DNA from: Lutibacter sp. Hel_I_33_5
GTDB taxonomy: Bacteria > Bacteroidota > Bacteroidia > Flavobacteriales > Flavobacteriaceae
Assembly (NCBI RefSeq): GCF_007827455.1
Contig: NZ_VISM01000001.1
Coordinates: 2,785,001 to 2,849,000, forward strand
Direction: 5' to 3'
DNA: 64,000 nt
Below, piece after piece: positions 1 through 8,990 of the stretch. The position numbers and the translations under genes are program-made. Positions within the stretch are counted from its first letter, which is position 1. Each line of letters begins with the position of its first letter. Under the pieces are notes generated by a model. It saw nothing but the letters and a program-made list of their open reading frames with translations. It was not told where the DNA came from and did not search any database.

Positions 1-528
<528 letters not shown>

Positions 529-688
529 CCGTTTTCCTTCCGCCTTGTGCGGAAGGGAACAACTCTTTTTTATTTTTTATAAAAATTTAGATTCTTTAGA
601 TATTATTTTTACTTCTATGTTAACTTATAGGCAGCAAAGCTGCGTTATAGGCAAAAGGCTGAAAGCCAAAAGTCAATAGCAAAAATTT
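529..688 (+). other. 23S-5S spacer with processing-type stem
   Basis: Short spacer between 23S and 5S rRNA. Right after the 23S end, 536-543 (ccttccgc) pairs perfectly with 549-556 (gcggaagg) over a 5-base loop, and the stem can be extended with weaker pairs. This may be part of an rRNA processing stem. It lacks a long T run directly after it, so I do not call it a terminator. No tRNA is visible in the spacer. Confidence 0.5.
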
Positions 689-796
689 AAGGTGATTATA
701 GCAATGGGGCTCACCTCTTACCATTCCGAACAGAGAAGTTAAGCCCATTAGCGCCGATGGTACTGCCAATTAGGTGGGAGAGTAGGTCGTTGCCTT
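689..796 (+). rRNA. 5S ribosomal RNA
   Basis: Contains the conserved 5S core (cattccgaacagagaagttaa, around 722-742) and the closing segment aggtgggagagtaggtcg. The 5' strand aaggtgat pairs with the 3' strand gttgcctt to form helix I, which sets the ends to within a few bases. A strong terminator follows at 804. Confidence 0.93.
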
Positions 797-803
797 CCTT
801 TGA

Positions 804-834
804 AACCTCAATCTTTTAGATTGAGGTTTTTTAT
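804..834 (+). terminator. rho-independent terminator of the rRNA operon
   Basis: aacctcaatct pairs with agattgaggtt around a very short loop and is followed by a T-rich tail. It sits 8 bases after 5S rRNA and ahead of porQ. Confidence 0.85.
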
Positions 835-908
835 TTTTATATAACTTGTATAAAATATTCGAGATTTATAGCGTTATAATTAAGAATTCTTTTTTCTTTG
901 TCGTTTAT

Positions 909-1928
909 ATGAAAAATTCATTGCTGCTTTTAATGATATTAGCTTTTACTTCTGTAAAAGGTCAAGTTGGAGGTGAAACAGTTTATCAATTTTTAAATTT
1001 ATCTACATCTGCAAGACAAGTTGCTTTAGGTGGAGAAGTTTTAACATTGATGGATGATGTTAGTCAGCCAATTTGGAATCCGTCAGTAATAAATAGAGAG
1101 CTAGATAATCAATTAGCAGTAAACTACACGAGTTATTTAGCGGGTATAAATATTGGCTCAGCTTCGTTTGCAAAAATTATTAATAGAAGAATTGGAATTA
1201 TTCATGGAAGCGTAAAATATTTAAACTATGGTAGTTTAGTTGGTGCTGATGAACAAGGTAATGAAACAGGTAATTTTTCTGCGAGTGATATTGCTTTTTC
1301 TGTTGGATATTCTTATAATATTCCTAATACTAACTTTTTTTTAGGAGCAAATCTTAAATTGATAAATGCTACAATAAATAACTTCTCATCTATTGGTATG
1401 GCAACTGATCTTGCTCTTTTATACCATAGTGATTATGATTCGTTTAATTTTACTTTAGTTGCTAGAAATATTGGTACACAGTTAAAGTCATTTAATGGAA
1501 CTGGTGAAAAACTTCCGTTTAAGCTTGCTTTAGGGGGATCCTATAAATTAGAACATGTGCCTTTAAAATGGTATGTAACTGCTGATAATTTACAATCATG
1601 GAATATTTCTGTAGCGAATCCATCAAATCAAACTGTAGATTTAGAAGGTAATGTAACCACAGAGAATGTTTCTTTTTTAGGTAATATGTTTAGGCATTTT
1701 GTAGTTGGAGCTGAATTATTTCCAGAAAGTGCTGTAAATTTGCGATTAGGATATAACTTTAGACGATCAAAAGAATTGGCACTACAAAATGCTAGATCAT
1801 TTAGTGGAATTTCTCTTGGTTTTGGAATTAAAATGAATAAAATGAAATTTAATTATGCTTATTCTAGAATTCACTCTGCTTCTAATGCGAGTACTTTTAG
1901 TTTGCAAATTGACTTAGACAGACGATAA
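909..1928 (+). CDS. porQ: type IX secretion system protein PorQ
   Basis: Outer-membrane beta-barrel protein of about 339 residues. PorQ belongs to the T9SS surface attachment machinery, which anchors cargo with C-terminal sorting domains. The mature N-terminus carries the family-typical stretch GGETVYQFLNLSTSARQ soon after a hydrophobic signal peptide (MKNSLLLLMILAFT), followed by alternating beta-strand sequence to the end. An in-frame ATG at 846 exists, but it would put a 21-residue non-signal extension in front, so I start at 909. The cmk gene follows after 6 bases, an arrangement I recall as common in Bacteroidota. Two T9SS-type cargo proteins are encoded in this window, at 36185 and 40126. 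Confidence 0.88.
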   Translation: MKNSLLLLMILAFTSVKGQVGGETVYQFLNLSTSARQVALGGEVLTLMDDVSQPIWNPSVINRELDNQLAVNYTSYLAGINIGSASFAKIINRRIGIIHGSVKYLNYGSLVGADEQGNETGNFSASDIAFSVGYSYNIPNTNFFLGANLKLINATINNFSSIGMATDLALLYHSDYDSFNFTLVARNIGTQLKSFNGTGEKLPFKLALGGSYKLEHVPLKWYVTADNLQSWNISVANPSNQTVDLEGNVTTENVSFLGNMFRHFVVGAELFPESAVNLRLGYNFRRSKELALQNARSFSGISLGFGIKMNKMKFNYAYSRIHSASNASTFSLQIDLDRR

Positions 1929-1934
1929 AATTAT

Positions 1935-2618
1935 ATGAAAAAAATTATTATTGCTATCGATGGATTTTCATCAACAGGAAAAAGTACGATTGCTAAACAG
2001 TTAGCAAATAAACTTGGGTATATATATGTAGATACTGGCGCTATGTATAGAGCTGTCACGCTTTATGCTATGCAACAAGGTTTTGTTGAAGAATCATTTT
2101 TTAAAAGAAATGATCTTATCAAAAATTTACCAAAAATTTCTTTAGAGTTTCAATTTAATGAGAGTTTAGGTTTTGCAGAAATGTATTTGAATTCTGTAAA
2201 TGTTGAAAAAGAGATTAGAACTTTAGATGTATCTAAATTAGTTAGTAAAGTGTCTACGGTTTCTGAGGTGAGACAAAAGTTGGTTGCTGAACAACAAAAT
2301 ATGGGTAAGAATAGTGGAATTGTTATGGACGGTAGAGATATTGGTACTGTAGTTTTTCCTGAAGCTGAATTAAAATTATTTATGACAGCTTCTCCGGATA
2401 AACGTGCAAAAAGAAGGTATAAAGAATTACTTGATAGAGGAGATGATGTAAATTATAAAGAAATTTTACATAATGTTGTTGAGCGTGATAGAATAGATTC
2501 TACACGAGAAGATTCTCCATTAATAAAAGCAGATGACGCAGTTGAATTTGATAATTCTGATATGGGATTAGAAGAACAATTTGAACGGATATATTCTTTA
2601 GTAGCGGATAGATTATAA
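1935..2618 (+). CDS. cmk: cytidylate kinase
   Basis: Phosphorylates CMP/dCMP with ATP in pyrimidine nucleotide metabolism; cytoplasmic. The 227-residue length is normal for the family. A P-loop lies at residues 10-17 (GFSSTGKS), the substrate motif DTGAMYRA at 33-40, and the family signature DGRDIGTVVFPEA in the middle, with an arginine-rich lid (RAKRRYKEL) after it. It follows porQ with a 6-base gap, so the two are probably co-transcribed, and a bidirectional hairpin ends the unit. Confidence 0.95.
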   Translation: MKKIIIAIDGFSSTGKSTIAKQLANKLGYIYVDTGAMYRAVTLYAMQQGFVEESFFKRNDLIKNLPKISLEFQFNESLGFAEMYLNSVNVEKEIRTLDVSKLVSKVSTVSEVRQKLVAEQQNMGKNSGIVMDGRDIGTVVFPEAELKLFMTASPDKRAKRRYKELLDRGDDVNYKEILHNVVERDRIDSTREDSPLIKADDAVEFDNSDMGLEEQFERIYSLVADRL

Positions 2619-2620
2619 TA

Positions 2621-2647
2621 AAAAAGCAACCATATGGTTGCTTTTTT
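2621..2647. terminator. bidirectional terminator between cmk and queE
   Basis: aaaaagcaaccatatggttgctttttt is an almost perfect palindrome with A and T tracts on both sides, between two convergent genes. It can terminate both transcripts. Confidence 0.85.
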
Positions 2648-2648
2648 A

Positions 2649-3278
2649 TTATGGAATATTCAAATATTTATGTGTTTGTAGTGATATTTTCCATTTAGGA
2701 TTTTTCATCACATATTCTACTATTTGTTCTGTCATTTTTTCTTTCTTAGACCATTCTGGTTGTAAAAAGAGTTCACAATTATCACCTACTTTTTCAGCTT
2801 GTTCTTCTGCAAACTTAAAATCACTTGTATTATGGATAATCATTTTAAGCTCATCTGCTTCTTTGTAAACTTCTTCTAATGGTAATTTTGTCTTTTTAGG
2901 CGATAAACAAAACCAATCCCAAACTCCAGAAAAAGAATAAGCTCCAGAAGTTTCTATGTGGGTTTTGATATTTTGTTTTTGAAGTTGTTGTGTTAAATAA
3001 TCCATAGACCACATTAATGGTTCTCCGCCAGTTACAACAACAGTCTTTGCATGTTTTTTTGTGCTTTCTACAATGCTATCTACAGAAGTTGGAGGATGTA
3101 AATCTGCATTCCAACTTTCTTTAACATCACACCAATGACAACCAACATCACAACCACCAATTCTTACAAAATATGCGGCAGTTCCGGTATGAAAACCTTC
3201 TCCTTGTATGGTGTAAAATTCTTCCATAAGCGGAAGCATTTTACCTAAATCAACTAATTCTTTTGTTTTTTTATCCAT
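2649..3278 (-). CDS. queE: 7-carboxy-7-deazaguanine synthase (QueE), radical SAM
   Basis: Converts 6-carboxytetrahydropterin to 7-carboxy-7-deazaguanine in queuosine precursor synthesis. The radical-SAM cluster cysteines are C43, C47 and C50 (CDVGCHWC), preceded by the QueE motif YTIQGEGFHTG, and a GGEP motif follows (VVVTGGEPLMW). The length of 209 residues fits QueE. It lies 1 base downstream of the RidA-like lipoprotein gene on the same strand, so the two are likely one transcript from the promoter at 3753-3760. No other queuosine gene is visible nearby. Confidence 0.92.
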   Translation of the reverse strand: MDKKTKELVDLGKMLPLMEEFYTIQGEGFHTGTAAYFVRIGGCDVGCHWCDVKESWNADLHPPTSVDSIVESTKKHAKTVVVTGGEPLMWSMDYLTQQLQKQNIKTHIETSGAYSFSGVWDWFCLSPKKTKLPLEEVYKEADELKMIIHNTSDFKFAEEQAEKVGDNCELFLQPEWSKKEKMTEQIVEYVMKNPKWKISLQTHKYLNIP

Positions 3279-3279
3279 C

Positions 3280-3732
3280 TTATTTTTTTAGAGCAACGAC
3301 TTCTATTTCAATTTTTGCTCCTGCAACTAAATCGGCTGCAAATGTAGTTCTTGCTGGTAAATTATCAGTAAAAAAAGTACGATAAACTTTATTCATTTTA
3401 TTAAAATCATCTATATCAGATAATATCACGGTACATTTTATCACGTTATTTAAATCTGAATTATGTGTTTTTAAAACTTTTTCAATATTTACTAAAGTTT
3501 GCTTAGTTTCTGCTTCTATACCACCTTCAACAATTTTACCTAAAGTATGATCTTTTCCTATTTGTCCTGTTAAAAATAAAAGATTATCAACCTGTACAGC
3601 ATCAGAAAAAGGGACGTTTTGTCTAGACTTTTCTATCGATTTATGGTGTTTAAGTACTGTTTTATTGTCTGATTTACAGGATGATAAAATAATAATTAAA
3701 CATAATGAAAATATAAAGTGAGCTGTTCTCAT
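3280..3732 (-). CDS. RidA/YjgF-family protein with lipoprotein signal
   Basis: RidA proteins hydrolyse reactive enamine/imine intermediates and are usually cytoplasmic. Here a hydrophobic leader ends in LSSC at about residue 19, a good signal-peptidase II lipobox, so the protein is predicted to be a periplasmic or outer-membrane-attached lipoprotein. The RidA core follows: LFLTGQIG, the conserved NLPARTTFAA containing the substrate-binding arginine, and the C-terminal IEIEVVAL with the conserved glutamate. At 150 residues it is the family length plus the leader. It is first gene of a two-gene unit with queE. The role outside the cytoplasm is unknown. Confidence 0.85.
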   Translation of the reverse strand: MRTAHFIFSLCLIIILSSCKSDNKTVLKHHKSIEKSRQNVPFSDAVQVDNLLFLTGQIGKDHTLGKIVEGGIEAETKQTLVNIEKVLKTHNSDLNNVIKCTVILSDIDDFNKMNKVYRTFFTDNLPARTTFAADLVAGAKIEIEVVALKK

Positions 3733-3752
3733 AAGTGATTGATTTTATCAAA

Positions 3753-3760
3753 CAAATATA
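3753..3760 (-). promoter_or_regulatory. candidate -7 element for the ridA-like/queE unit
   Basis: On the minus strand it reads TATATTTG, matching the Bacteroidota consensus TAnnTTTG, about 20 bases before the start codon at 3732. Confidence 0.5.
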
Positions 3761-3817
3761 TAAAGAAGAAAAGTTAATTTTAATGAGTGTAAGTAATTAA
3801 AAATCAATGTTTTTTTG

Positions 3818-3825
3818 TAGATTTG
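3818..3825 (+). promoter_or_regulatory. candidate -7 element for rpsA
   Basis: TAGATTTG matches TAnnTTTG. It would give a leader of about 110 bases before the rpsA start at 3946. Confidence 0.5.
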
Positions 3826-3829
3826 CACT

Positions 3830-3857
3830 CCTTTTTACGAGTACAGATTTAAAAAGG
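3830..3857 (+). promoter_or_regulatory. hairpin at the 5' end of the rpsA leader
   Basis: CCTTTTTA (3830-3837) is perfectly complementary to TAAAAAGG (3850-3857) with a 12-base loop, right at the expected transcript start. S1 is autoregulated through its leader in other bacteria; that this stem does the same here is only a guess. Confidence 0.35.
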
Positions 3858-3945
3858 GTTTAAAACAAATTATTAAGTTTAATTTCTCTTAAAGTTATTT
3901 TCGTTAAAAATCTGAATAACAATAAGATACAAAAAAAGTTCAGAC

Positions 3946-5898
3946 ATGTCTGAAGAAACAAAAAATACTGAAGAGCAAGTTGTTGCTAAAGAAGTAAAAA
4001 AAGCTGCTCCTAAAGCAGCAAAAGCGAAAAAAGCTAAAGCTGCTCCTAAAGCAGAAGAAACTGAAGTTAAAGAAACTGTTGAAGAAACAAAAGCTGTAGA
4101 AGCGGAAGTTGCAGAAGTAGTTGAAGAAACTAAAGTTGAAGAAGTAAAAGAATCTCCTGAAGAATTTTTAGCAAACTTTAACTGGCACAAATACGAAGAA
4201 GGTATTGATGCAGTTGATGATTCTAAACTAAAAGAGTTTGAAAAAGCCTTAGAAGGAATTGTTGGTTTTGTAAACGAGCGTGATGTTATTGAAGGAACTG
4301 TTGTAAGATTAACTGATAGAGATGCAATTATCGATATCAATTCTAAATCTGAAGGAGTTATTTCTTTAAATGAGTTTCGTTACAATTCTAGTTTAGCTGT
4401 TGGAGATACTGTAGAAGTATTAGTTGATAAAAGAGAAGATTCTTCTGGTCAATTAGTATTATCACATAGAAAAGCAAGAGTAATTAAAGCTTGGGAAAGA
4501 GTAAACAATGCTCATGAAACTGGTGAAGTAGTTAACGGTTTTGTTAAGTGTAGAACTCGTGGTGGAATGATTGTTGATATTTTTGGAATTGAAGCATTCT
4601 TACCTGGTTCTCAAATTGATGTTAAGCCAATTAGAGACTACGATCAGTATGTTGAAAAAACAATGGAATTTAAGGTTGTAAAAATCAATCATGAATTTAA
4701 AAACGTTGTAGTTTCTCATAAAGCATTAATTGAAGCTGATATAGAATTACAGAAAAAAGAAATCATTGGTCAATTAGAAAAAGGACAAGTATTAGAAGGT
4801 GTTGTTAAAAACATTACTTCTTATGGTGTCTTTGTTGATTTAGGTGGTGTAGATGGATTAGTACATATTACTGATTTATCTTGGTCTAGAATCAATCACC
4901 CGAATGAGGTTGTTGAATTAGATCAAAAATTAAACGTTGTAATTTTAGACTTTGATGATAACAAATCTAGAATTCAATTAGGATTAAAACAATTATCTGC
5001 TCACCCATGGGAAGCTTTAAATGCTGAATTAAAAGTTGGCGATAAAGTAAAAGGTGAAGTTGTTGTTTTAGCTGATTATGGTGCGTTTGTAGAAGTAGAA
5101 CAAGGAGTAGAAGGGTTAATTCACGTTTCTGAAATGTCTTGGTCTACACATTTACGTTCTGCTCAAGATTTTGTAAAGGTTGGAGATAAAGTTGAGGCTC
5201 AAATCTTAACGTTAGATAGAGAAGACAGAAAAATGTCTTTAGGAATTAAACAATTACATCCAGATCCTTGGACAGATATCACTAAAAAATATCCTGTTGG
5301 ATCTACACATTCTGGTACGGTAAGAAACTACACTAATTTTGGTGTGTTTGTTGAGTTAGAAGAAGGTATTGATGGATTAGTTTATATTTCTGATTTATCT
5401 TGGACTAAGAAAATTAAGCATCCTTCAGATTTTGTAACTGTTGGTGATCAATTAGAAGTTCAAGTATTAGAATTAGATGTTGAAGGTCGTAAATTAAACT
5501 TAGGTCATAAACAAACTCAGGATAATCCTTGGGATGATCACGAAGTTACATTTGCAATAGGTTCTATACATGCTGGTACAATTAAAGATAAAAATGATAA
5601 AGGAGCTACTGTTTCTTTTGAAAACGGAGTTGAAGCTTTTGCACCAACTAGATTCTTAGATAAAGAAGATGGTGGTAAATTAGGAAAAGGTGATGCTGTA
5701 GACTTTAAAGTATTGGAGTTTAGTAAAGAATACAGAAGAATAGTTGTATCTCATACTTCTATCTTTAGAGAGCAAGAAAAGAGAAATATCAAAACTGCAA
5801 CTAAAAAGGCAGCAGAAGCAGATAAAACTACTTTTGGAGATATTGGAGGTCTTGCAGACTTAAAGAAGAAAATGGATGCAGATGCTAAGAAAAAATAA
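3946..5898 (+). CDS. rpsA: 30S ribosomal protein S1
   Basis: Binds mRNA on the small ribosomal subunit. Six S1 (OB-fold) domains can be read in order, with the best at about residues 280-350 (GVVKNITSYGVFVDLGGVDG) and two close copies after it (GEVVVLADYGAFVEVEQGVE and GTVRNYTNFGVFVELEEGID); the last copy is divergent. The first 75 residues are an Ala/Lys/Glu-rich low-complexity extension, often seen in Flavobacteriia. The total of 650 residues is longer than the roughly 560 of E. coli S1 because of this extension. The gene stands alone between its own leader and a terminator. Confidence 0.96.
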   Translation: MSEETKNTEEQVVAKEVKKAAPKAAKAKKAKAAPKAEETEVKETVEETKAVEAEVAEVVEETKVEEVKESPEEFLANFNWHKYEEGIDAVDDSKLKEFEKALEGIVGFVNERDVIEGTVVRLTDRDAIIDINSKSEGVISLNEFRYNSSLAVGDTVEVLVDKREDSSGQLVLSHRKARVIKAWERVNNAHETGEVVNGFVKCRTRGGMIVDIFGIEAFLPGSQIDVKPIRDYDQYVEKTMEFKVVKINHEFKNVVVSHKALIEADIELQKKEIIGQLEKGQVLEGVVKNITSYGVFVDLGGVDGLVHITDLSWSRINHPNEVVELDQKLNVVILDFDDNKSRIQLGLKQLSAHPWEALNAELKVGDKVKGEVVVLADYGAFVEVEQGVEGLIHVSEMSWSTHLRSAQDFVKVGDKVEAQILTLDREDRKMSLGIKQLHPDPWTDITKKYPVGSTHSGTVRNYTNFGVFVELEEGIDGLVYISDLSWTKKIKHPSDFVTVGDQLEVQVLELDVEGRKLNLGHKQTQDNPWDDHEVTFAIGSIHAGTIKDKNDKGATVSFENGVEAFAPTRFLDKEDGGKLGKGDAVDFKVLEFSKEYRRIVVSHTSIFREQEKRNIKTATKKAAEADKTTFGDIGGLADLKKKMDADAKKK

Positions 5899-5921
5899 TT
5901 TTCTTACACTATAAATTTTAA

Positions 5922-5950
5922 GAGCCGATGCATTTGCATCGGCTTTTTTT
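5922..5950 (+). terminator. rpsA terminator
   Basis: gccgatgc and gcatcggc form a perfect stem, flanked by further A/T pairs and followed by a run of T, 24 bases after the rpsA stop. Confidence 0.88.
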
Positions 5951-6157
5951 GTATATTTGTATCATCTTGATAAAAGAATACTACCTAATTCTTTTAAGTT
6001 TTTTGTTATCCCATTACCCCAAAATTTAGCACTTTCCCTCTTAAAAAGAATATTCTTTTTAACGCTGTAACTTTATTGTTATGGTCATTCTAAACTATAT
6101 TATTTAAATATTTCTAATTTATTATAGCTTCAAATTAATATAATAATATAGATAGAA

Positions 6158-6664
6158 ATGAAGAACATAATTTACAGATTGTTATTAATACTGATATTCT
6201 TATCAGCGTGTCAATCAGAGCTTTTATACATTGGGGACGAAGCGTCTACTTGTGAAAGAATTGATTTAAATATAGATTCTAGGTTTAAAAATCCTTTTGT
6301 AGAGAATTTGCCATCAGAAAAAATTGAGTATTCAAAAGAATGGCAATGGATTATGGAGAATGATACACTAAAAGTTTTTTCTAGAATTAAAATAAACGAT
6401 ACTACTACTACTAAAATTAATATGTTTAAGTTTATTGTGAGTGATGTTTGTGCAAATTCAGCAATAAATAAAACGTATGAAATTAGTGATCAAGGTTCAG
6501 TCATTCTAGAAAACACGATTGAAAAAGACTTTGTTTTTTTTACACAAAGTTATAGCAAAAACAATTTCTTAATTGGTAGAGCAAATTTTACTGATGGTTC
6601 AGAACCTGTTAAAATATTTATTGAGTTTGGTGAACAGAATGAAGTCTTAAGTTTAGTTGAGTGA
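6158..6664 (+). CDS. hypothetical lipoprotein
   Basis: I do not recognise the family. The 168-residue product starts with a lysine/arginine-containing N-region, a hydrophobic stretch (LLLILIFL) and a lipobox ending SAC at about residue 18, so it is probably a membrane-anchored lipoprotein. The rest is mixed beta-rich sequence with three cysteines, one at about position 32 (STCERIDLN) and one at about 98 (SDVCANS) besides the lipobox. The stop overlaps the 3' end of the convergent DUF6090 gene by 12 bases. The 260 bases upstream hold only AT-rich DNA with no clear element. Confidence 0.6.
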   Translation: MKNIIYRLLLILIFLSACQSELLYIGDEASTCERIDLNIDSRFKNPFVENLPSEKIEYSKEWQWIMENDTLKVFSRIKINDTTTTKINMFKFIVSDVCANSAINKTYEISDQGSVILENTIEKDFVFFTQSYSKNNFLIGRANFTDGSEPVKIFIEFGEQNEVLSLVE

Positions 6665-7450
6665 TATACCCCGATTTAACCCTAAATAAGAATCGATATT
6701 TTTAATTAAAGAATCATTTTCTACAAGGTTTTCTTTTATTAAATAAAGGAAATTGTCTTGTAAAACAAGTTTGGTTTTTATAGCGTTTATCAATTCTAAT
6801 TTTGAAGCCGGTTCTTTAAGTTTATTTTGTATATATAAAGTTAAAGAAGGATCTAGAGTATCTGAAGAATTATCTTTATCAGTTGAAGGTTCATCTATTG
6901 TTATTTGAGAAAATTTATTAATCGCTGGATAAATTTCCTTATAAAAAATATTATTTAGATCGTTATTAACGTCATTGTCATTTGCTTCACATAACAAATA
7001 ATAATTGATAATATTTATACTTAGAAGTTTATCGCTAATTAAGTTGAATTGTCCAGAGGTAATAAGTTCTTTATAAGTGTTGTCTACTCTTGAGTAATCG
7101 TACGTAATTGTTAAATAATTTAATTTGTCATCTAAACTGTCAATTTTAGAAAAACTAAAATTTGATTGGTAATCACTTATTAACTTTTCTTCTATTTCAA
7201 TCGATTCTTCATAATGATCTATCATATCTTTTAAAATTACTTTTTGATATTCTAAATCTTCAACAATATTTGTTAAATACCATTTTTCTTTTTTTGAATT
7301 TTCTTTTTGAGCATTTAAATTATTGAATTGTAAGGCAAGCAAGATACCTATCATCACTAAAAATACTTCGCCAAAAGCATACAGTAGATATTTACTGAAT
7401 TTATTATTATTTAAAAATTTCTGTTTAACTTTTCTAAAAAGACGTGTCAT
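6653..7450 (-). CDS. DUF6090-type single-pass membrane protein
   Basis: A 265-residue protein that begins with the recognisable flavobacterial motif of basic residues, then KYLLYAFGEVFLVMIGILL, a transmembrane helix at about residues 20-42, then ALQFNNLNAQ. This is the hallmark of DUF6090 proteins, which are common and often multicopy in Flavobacteriia and have no known function. The remainder is predicted helical and charged, probably on the outer face of the inner membrane. It is convergent with, and overlaps by 12 bases, the lipoprotein gene at 6158. Confidence 0.75.
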   Translation of the reverse strand: MTRLFRKVKQKFLNNNKFSKYLLYAFGEVFLVMIGILLALQFNNLNAQKENSKKEKWYLTNIVEDLEYQKVILKDMIDHYEESIEIEEKLISDYQSNFSFSKIDSLDDKLNYLTITYDYSRVDNTYKELITSGQFNLISDKLLSINIINYYLLCEANDNDVNNDLNNIFYKEIYPAINKFSQITIDEPSTDKDNSSDTLDPSLTLYIQNKLKEPASKLELINAIKTKLVLQDNFLYLIKENLVENDSLIKNIDSYLGLNRGISLN

Positions 7451-7571
7451 AGTGAGGGAATATTTTTAAAGGTACAAAAAATACTATAATTTCATAATAA
7501 TCCTATTTTTTGACTCTTAAAAAATTATAAGAAGTTGCATTAATATTAAAAGATTTCCAAAGTAAATAATT

Positions 7572-7579
7572 TATATTTG
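7572..7579 (+). promoter_or_regulatory. candidate -7 element for glmM
   Basis: TATATTTG matches TAnnTTTG exactly and lies 20 bases before the glmM start codon. Confidence 0.55.
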
Positions 7580-7598
7580 TTTAGCTTAAAAACATAGA

Positions 7599-8990
7599 AT
7601 GACATTAATAAAATCGATCTCGGGAATTAGAGGTACTATAGGAGGAAATACGGGTGATAATTTAACACCTATAGATGCTGTAAAGTTTGCTTCTGCTTAC
7701 GGAGCATTCATAAAAGATAGAAACAATAACAAGAAAGACATTAAGGTGGTAATTGGTAGAGATGCCCGAATTTCTGGTAAAATGATTTCAAGTTTAGTCG
7801 CAAATACCTTAGTAGGTTTAGGGATTGATGTGGTTGATTTAGGTTTGTCTACTACACCAACAGTAGAAGTTGCTGTGCCATTAGAAAAAGCAGATGGAGG
7901 GATTATTTTGACTGCTTCTCATAATCCTAAACAATGGAATGCTTTAAAGTTGTTAAATGAGAAAGGTGAGTTTTTAAATGGAGCAGAAGGAGAGAAAATT
8001 CTTGAATTAGCAGAAAGCGAAGATTTCTCTTTTGCAGATGTTGATGATTTAGGAAGTTACACAAAAGATAGTTCGTATTTAGAAAAGCACATTCAAGAAG
8101 TTTTAAATTTAGAATTAGTAGATGTAGCAGCCATTAAAAAAGCAAACTATAAAGTAGTTGTAGATGGCGTAAATTCTACAGGTGGAATCTTTATTCCTGC
8201 TTTGTTGAAAGAATTGAATGTTGAGTGTATCGAATTATATTGTACTCCAAACGGACAGTTTCCTCATAATCCAGAACCTTTAAAAGAACATTTAATAGAT
8301 ATTTCTAACTTAGTTGTAAAAGAAAAAGCTCATTTCGGAATTGTAGTTGATCCAGATGTAGACCGATTAGCATTAGTGAGTGAAGATGGCGAAATGTTTG
8401 GAGAAGAATATACGTTAGTAGCTTGTGCAGATTATGTTTTAGGTAGGTTAGGTGGCGGAAATACAACCTCTAATTTATCATCATCTAGAGCGTTGAGAGA
8501 TGTAACAGAAAAACATGGAGGAACCTACACTGCTTCTGCAGTAGGAGAGGTTAACGTGGTTATAAAAATGAAAGAAACCAATGCAGCTATAGGTGGTGAA
8601 GGAAATGGCGGAATTATTTATCCAGCTTCTCATTACGGACGTGATTCTTTGGTAGGTGTAGCCTTATTTTTATCACATATGGCGCATAAAAATATCTCAT
8701 GTGCAGCTTTGAGAGCATCGTATCCAAGTTATTTTATGTCTAAAAATAAAATTCAATTAACACCACAAATTAATGTTGATGAAATTTTAGAGAAAATGGC
8801 AGCTAAATATGCCAATGAAGATGTGAATACAATTGATGGCGTAAAAATTGATTTTGCAGAAGAATGGGTACATTTACGTAAATCTAATACGGAGCCAATT
8901 ATTAGAATATATACAGAAAGTAAATCGCAACAAAATGCAGATGATTTAGCGGTAAGATTTATTAATGAAATAAAAGAAATAATAGGGTAG
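7599..8990 (+). CDS. glmM: phosphoglucosamine mutase / phosphohexomutase
   Basis: Interconverts glucosamine-6-phosphate and glucosamine-1-phosphate on the way to UDP-GlcNAc. The catalytic phosphoserine is S107 in TASHNPKQWNA, the metal loop is DPDVDRLAL at about residues 251-259, the sugar-specificity loop GGEGNGG lies near residue 333, and the phosphate-binding loop RKSNTEPIIRIY sits near the C-terminus. At 463 residues it has full length. GlmM is the usual assignment for this Bacteroidota subgroup, although a phosphomannomutase activity cannot be excluded from sequence alone. The next gene starts on the base after its stop codon. Confidence 0.9.
   Translation: MTLIKSISGIRGTIGGNTGDNLTPIDAVKFASAYGAFIKDRNNNKKDIKVVIGRDARISGKMISSLVANTLVGLGIDVVDLGLSTTPTVEVAVPLEKADGGIILTASHNPKQWNALKLLNEKGEFLNGAEGEKILELAESEDFSFADVDDLGSYTKDSSYLEKHIQEVLNLELVDVAAIKKANYKVVVDGVNSTGGIFIPALLKELNVECIELYCTPNGQFPHNPEPLKEHLIDISNLVVKEKAHFGIVVDPDVDRLALVSEDGEMFGEEYTLVACADYVLGRLGGGNTTSNLSSSRALRDVTEKHGGTYTASAVGEVNVVIKMKETNAAIGGEGNGGIIYPASHYGRDSLVGVALFLSHMAHKNISCAALRASYPSYFMSKNKIQLTPQINVDEILEKMAAKYANEDVNTIDGVKIDFAEEWVHLRKSNTEPIIRIYTESKSQQNADDLAVRFINEIKEIIG

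Noticed and set aside
3879..4340. 153-residue minus-strand open frame opposite the rpsA start
   Set aside because: It is a Ser/Thr-rich shadow of the Ala/Glu/Lys-rich N-terminus of S1 and has no independent support.
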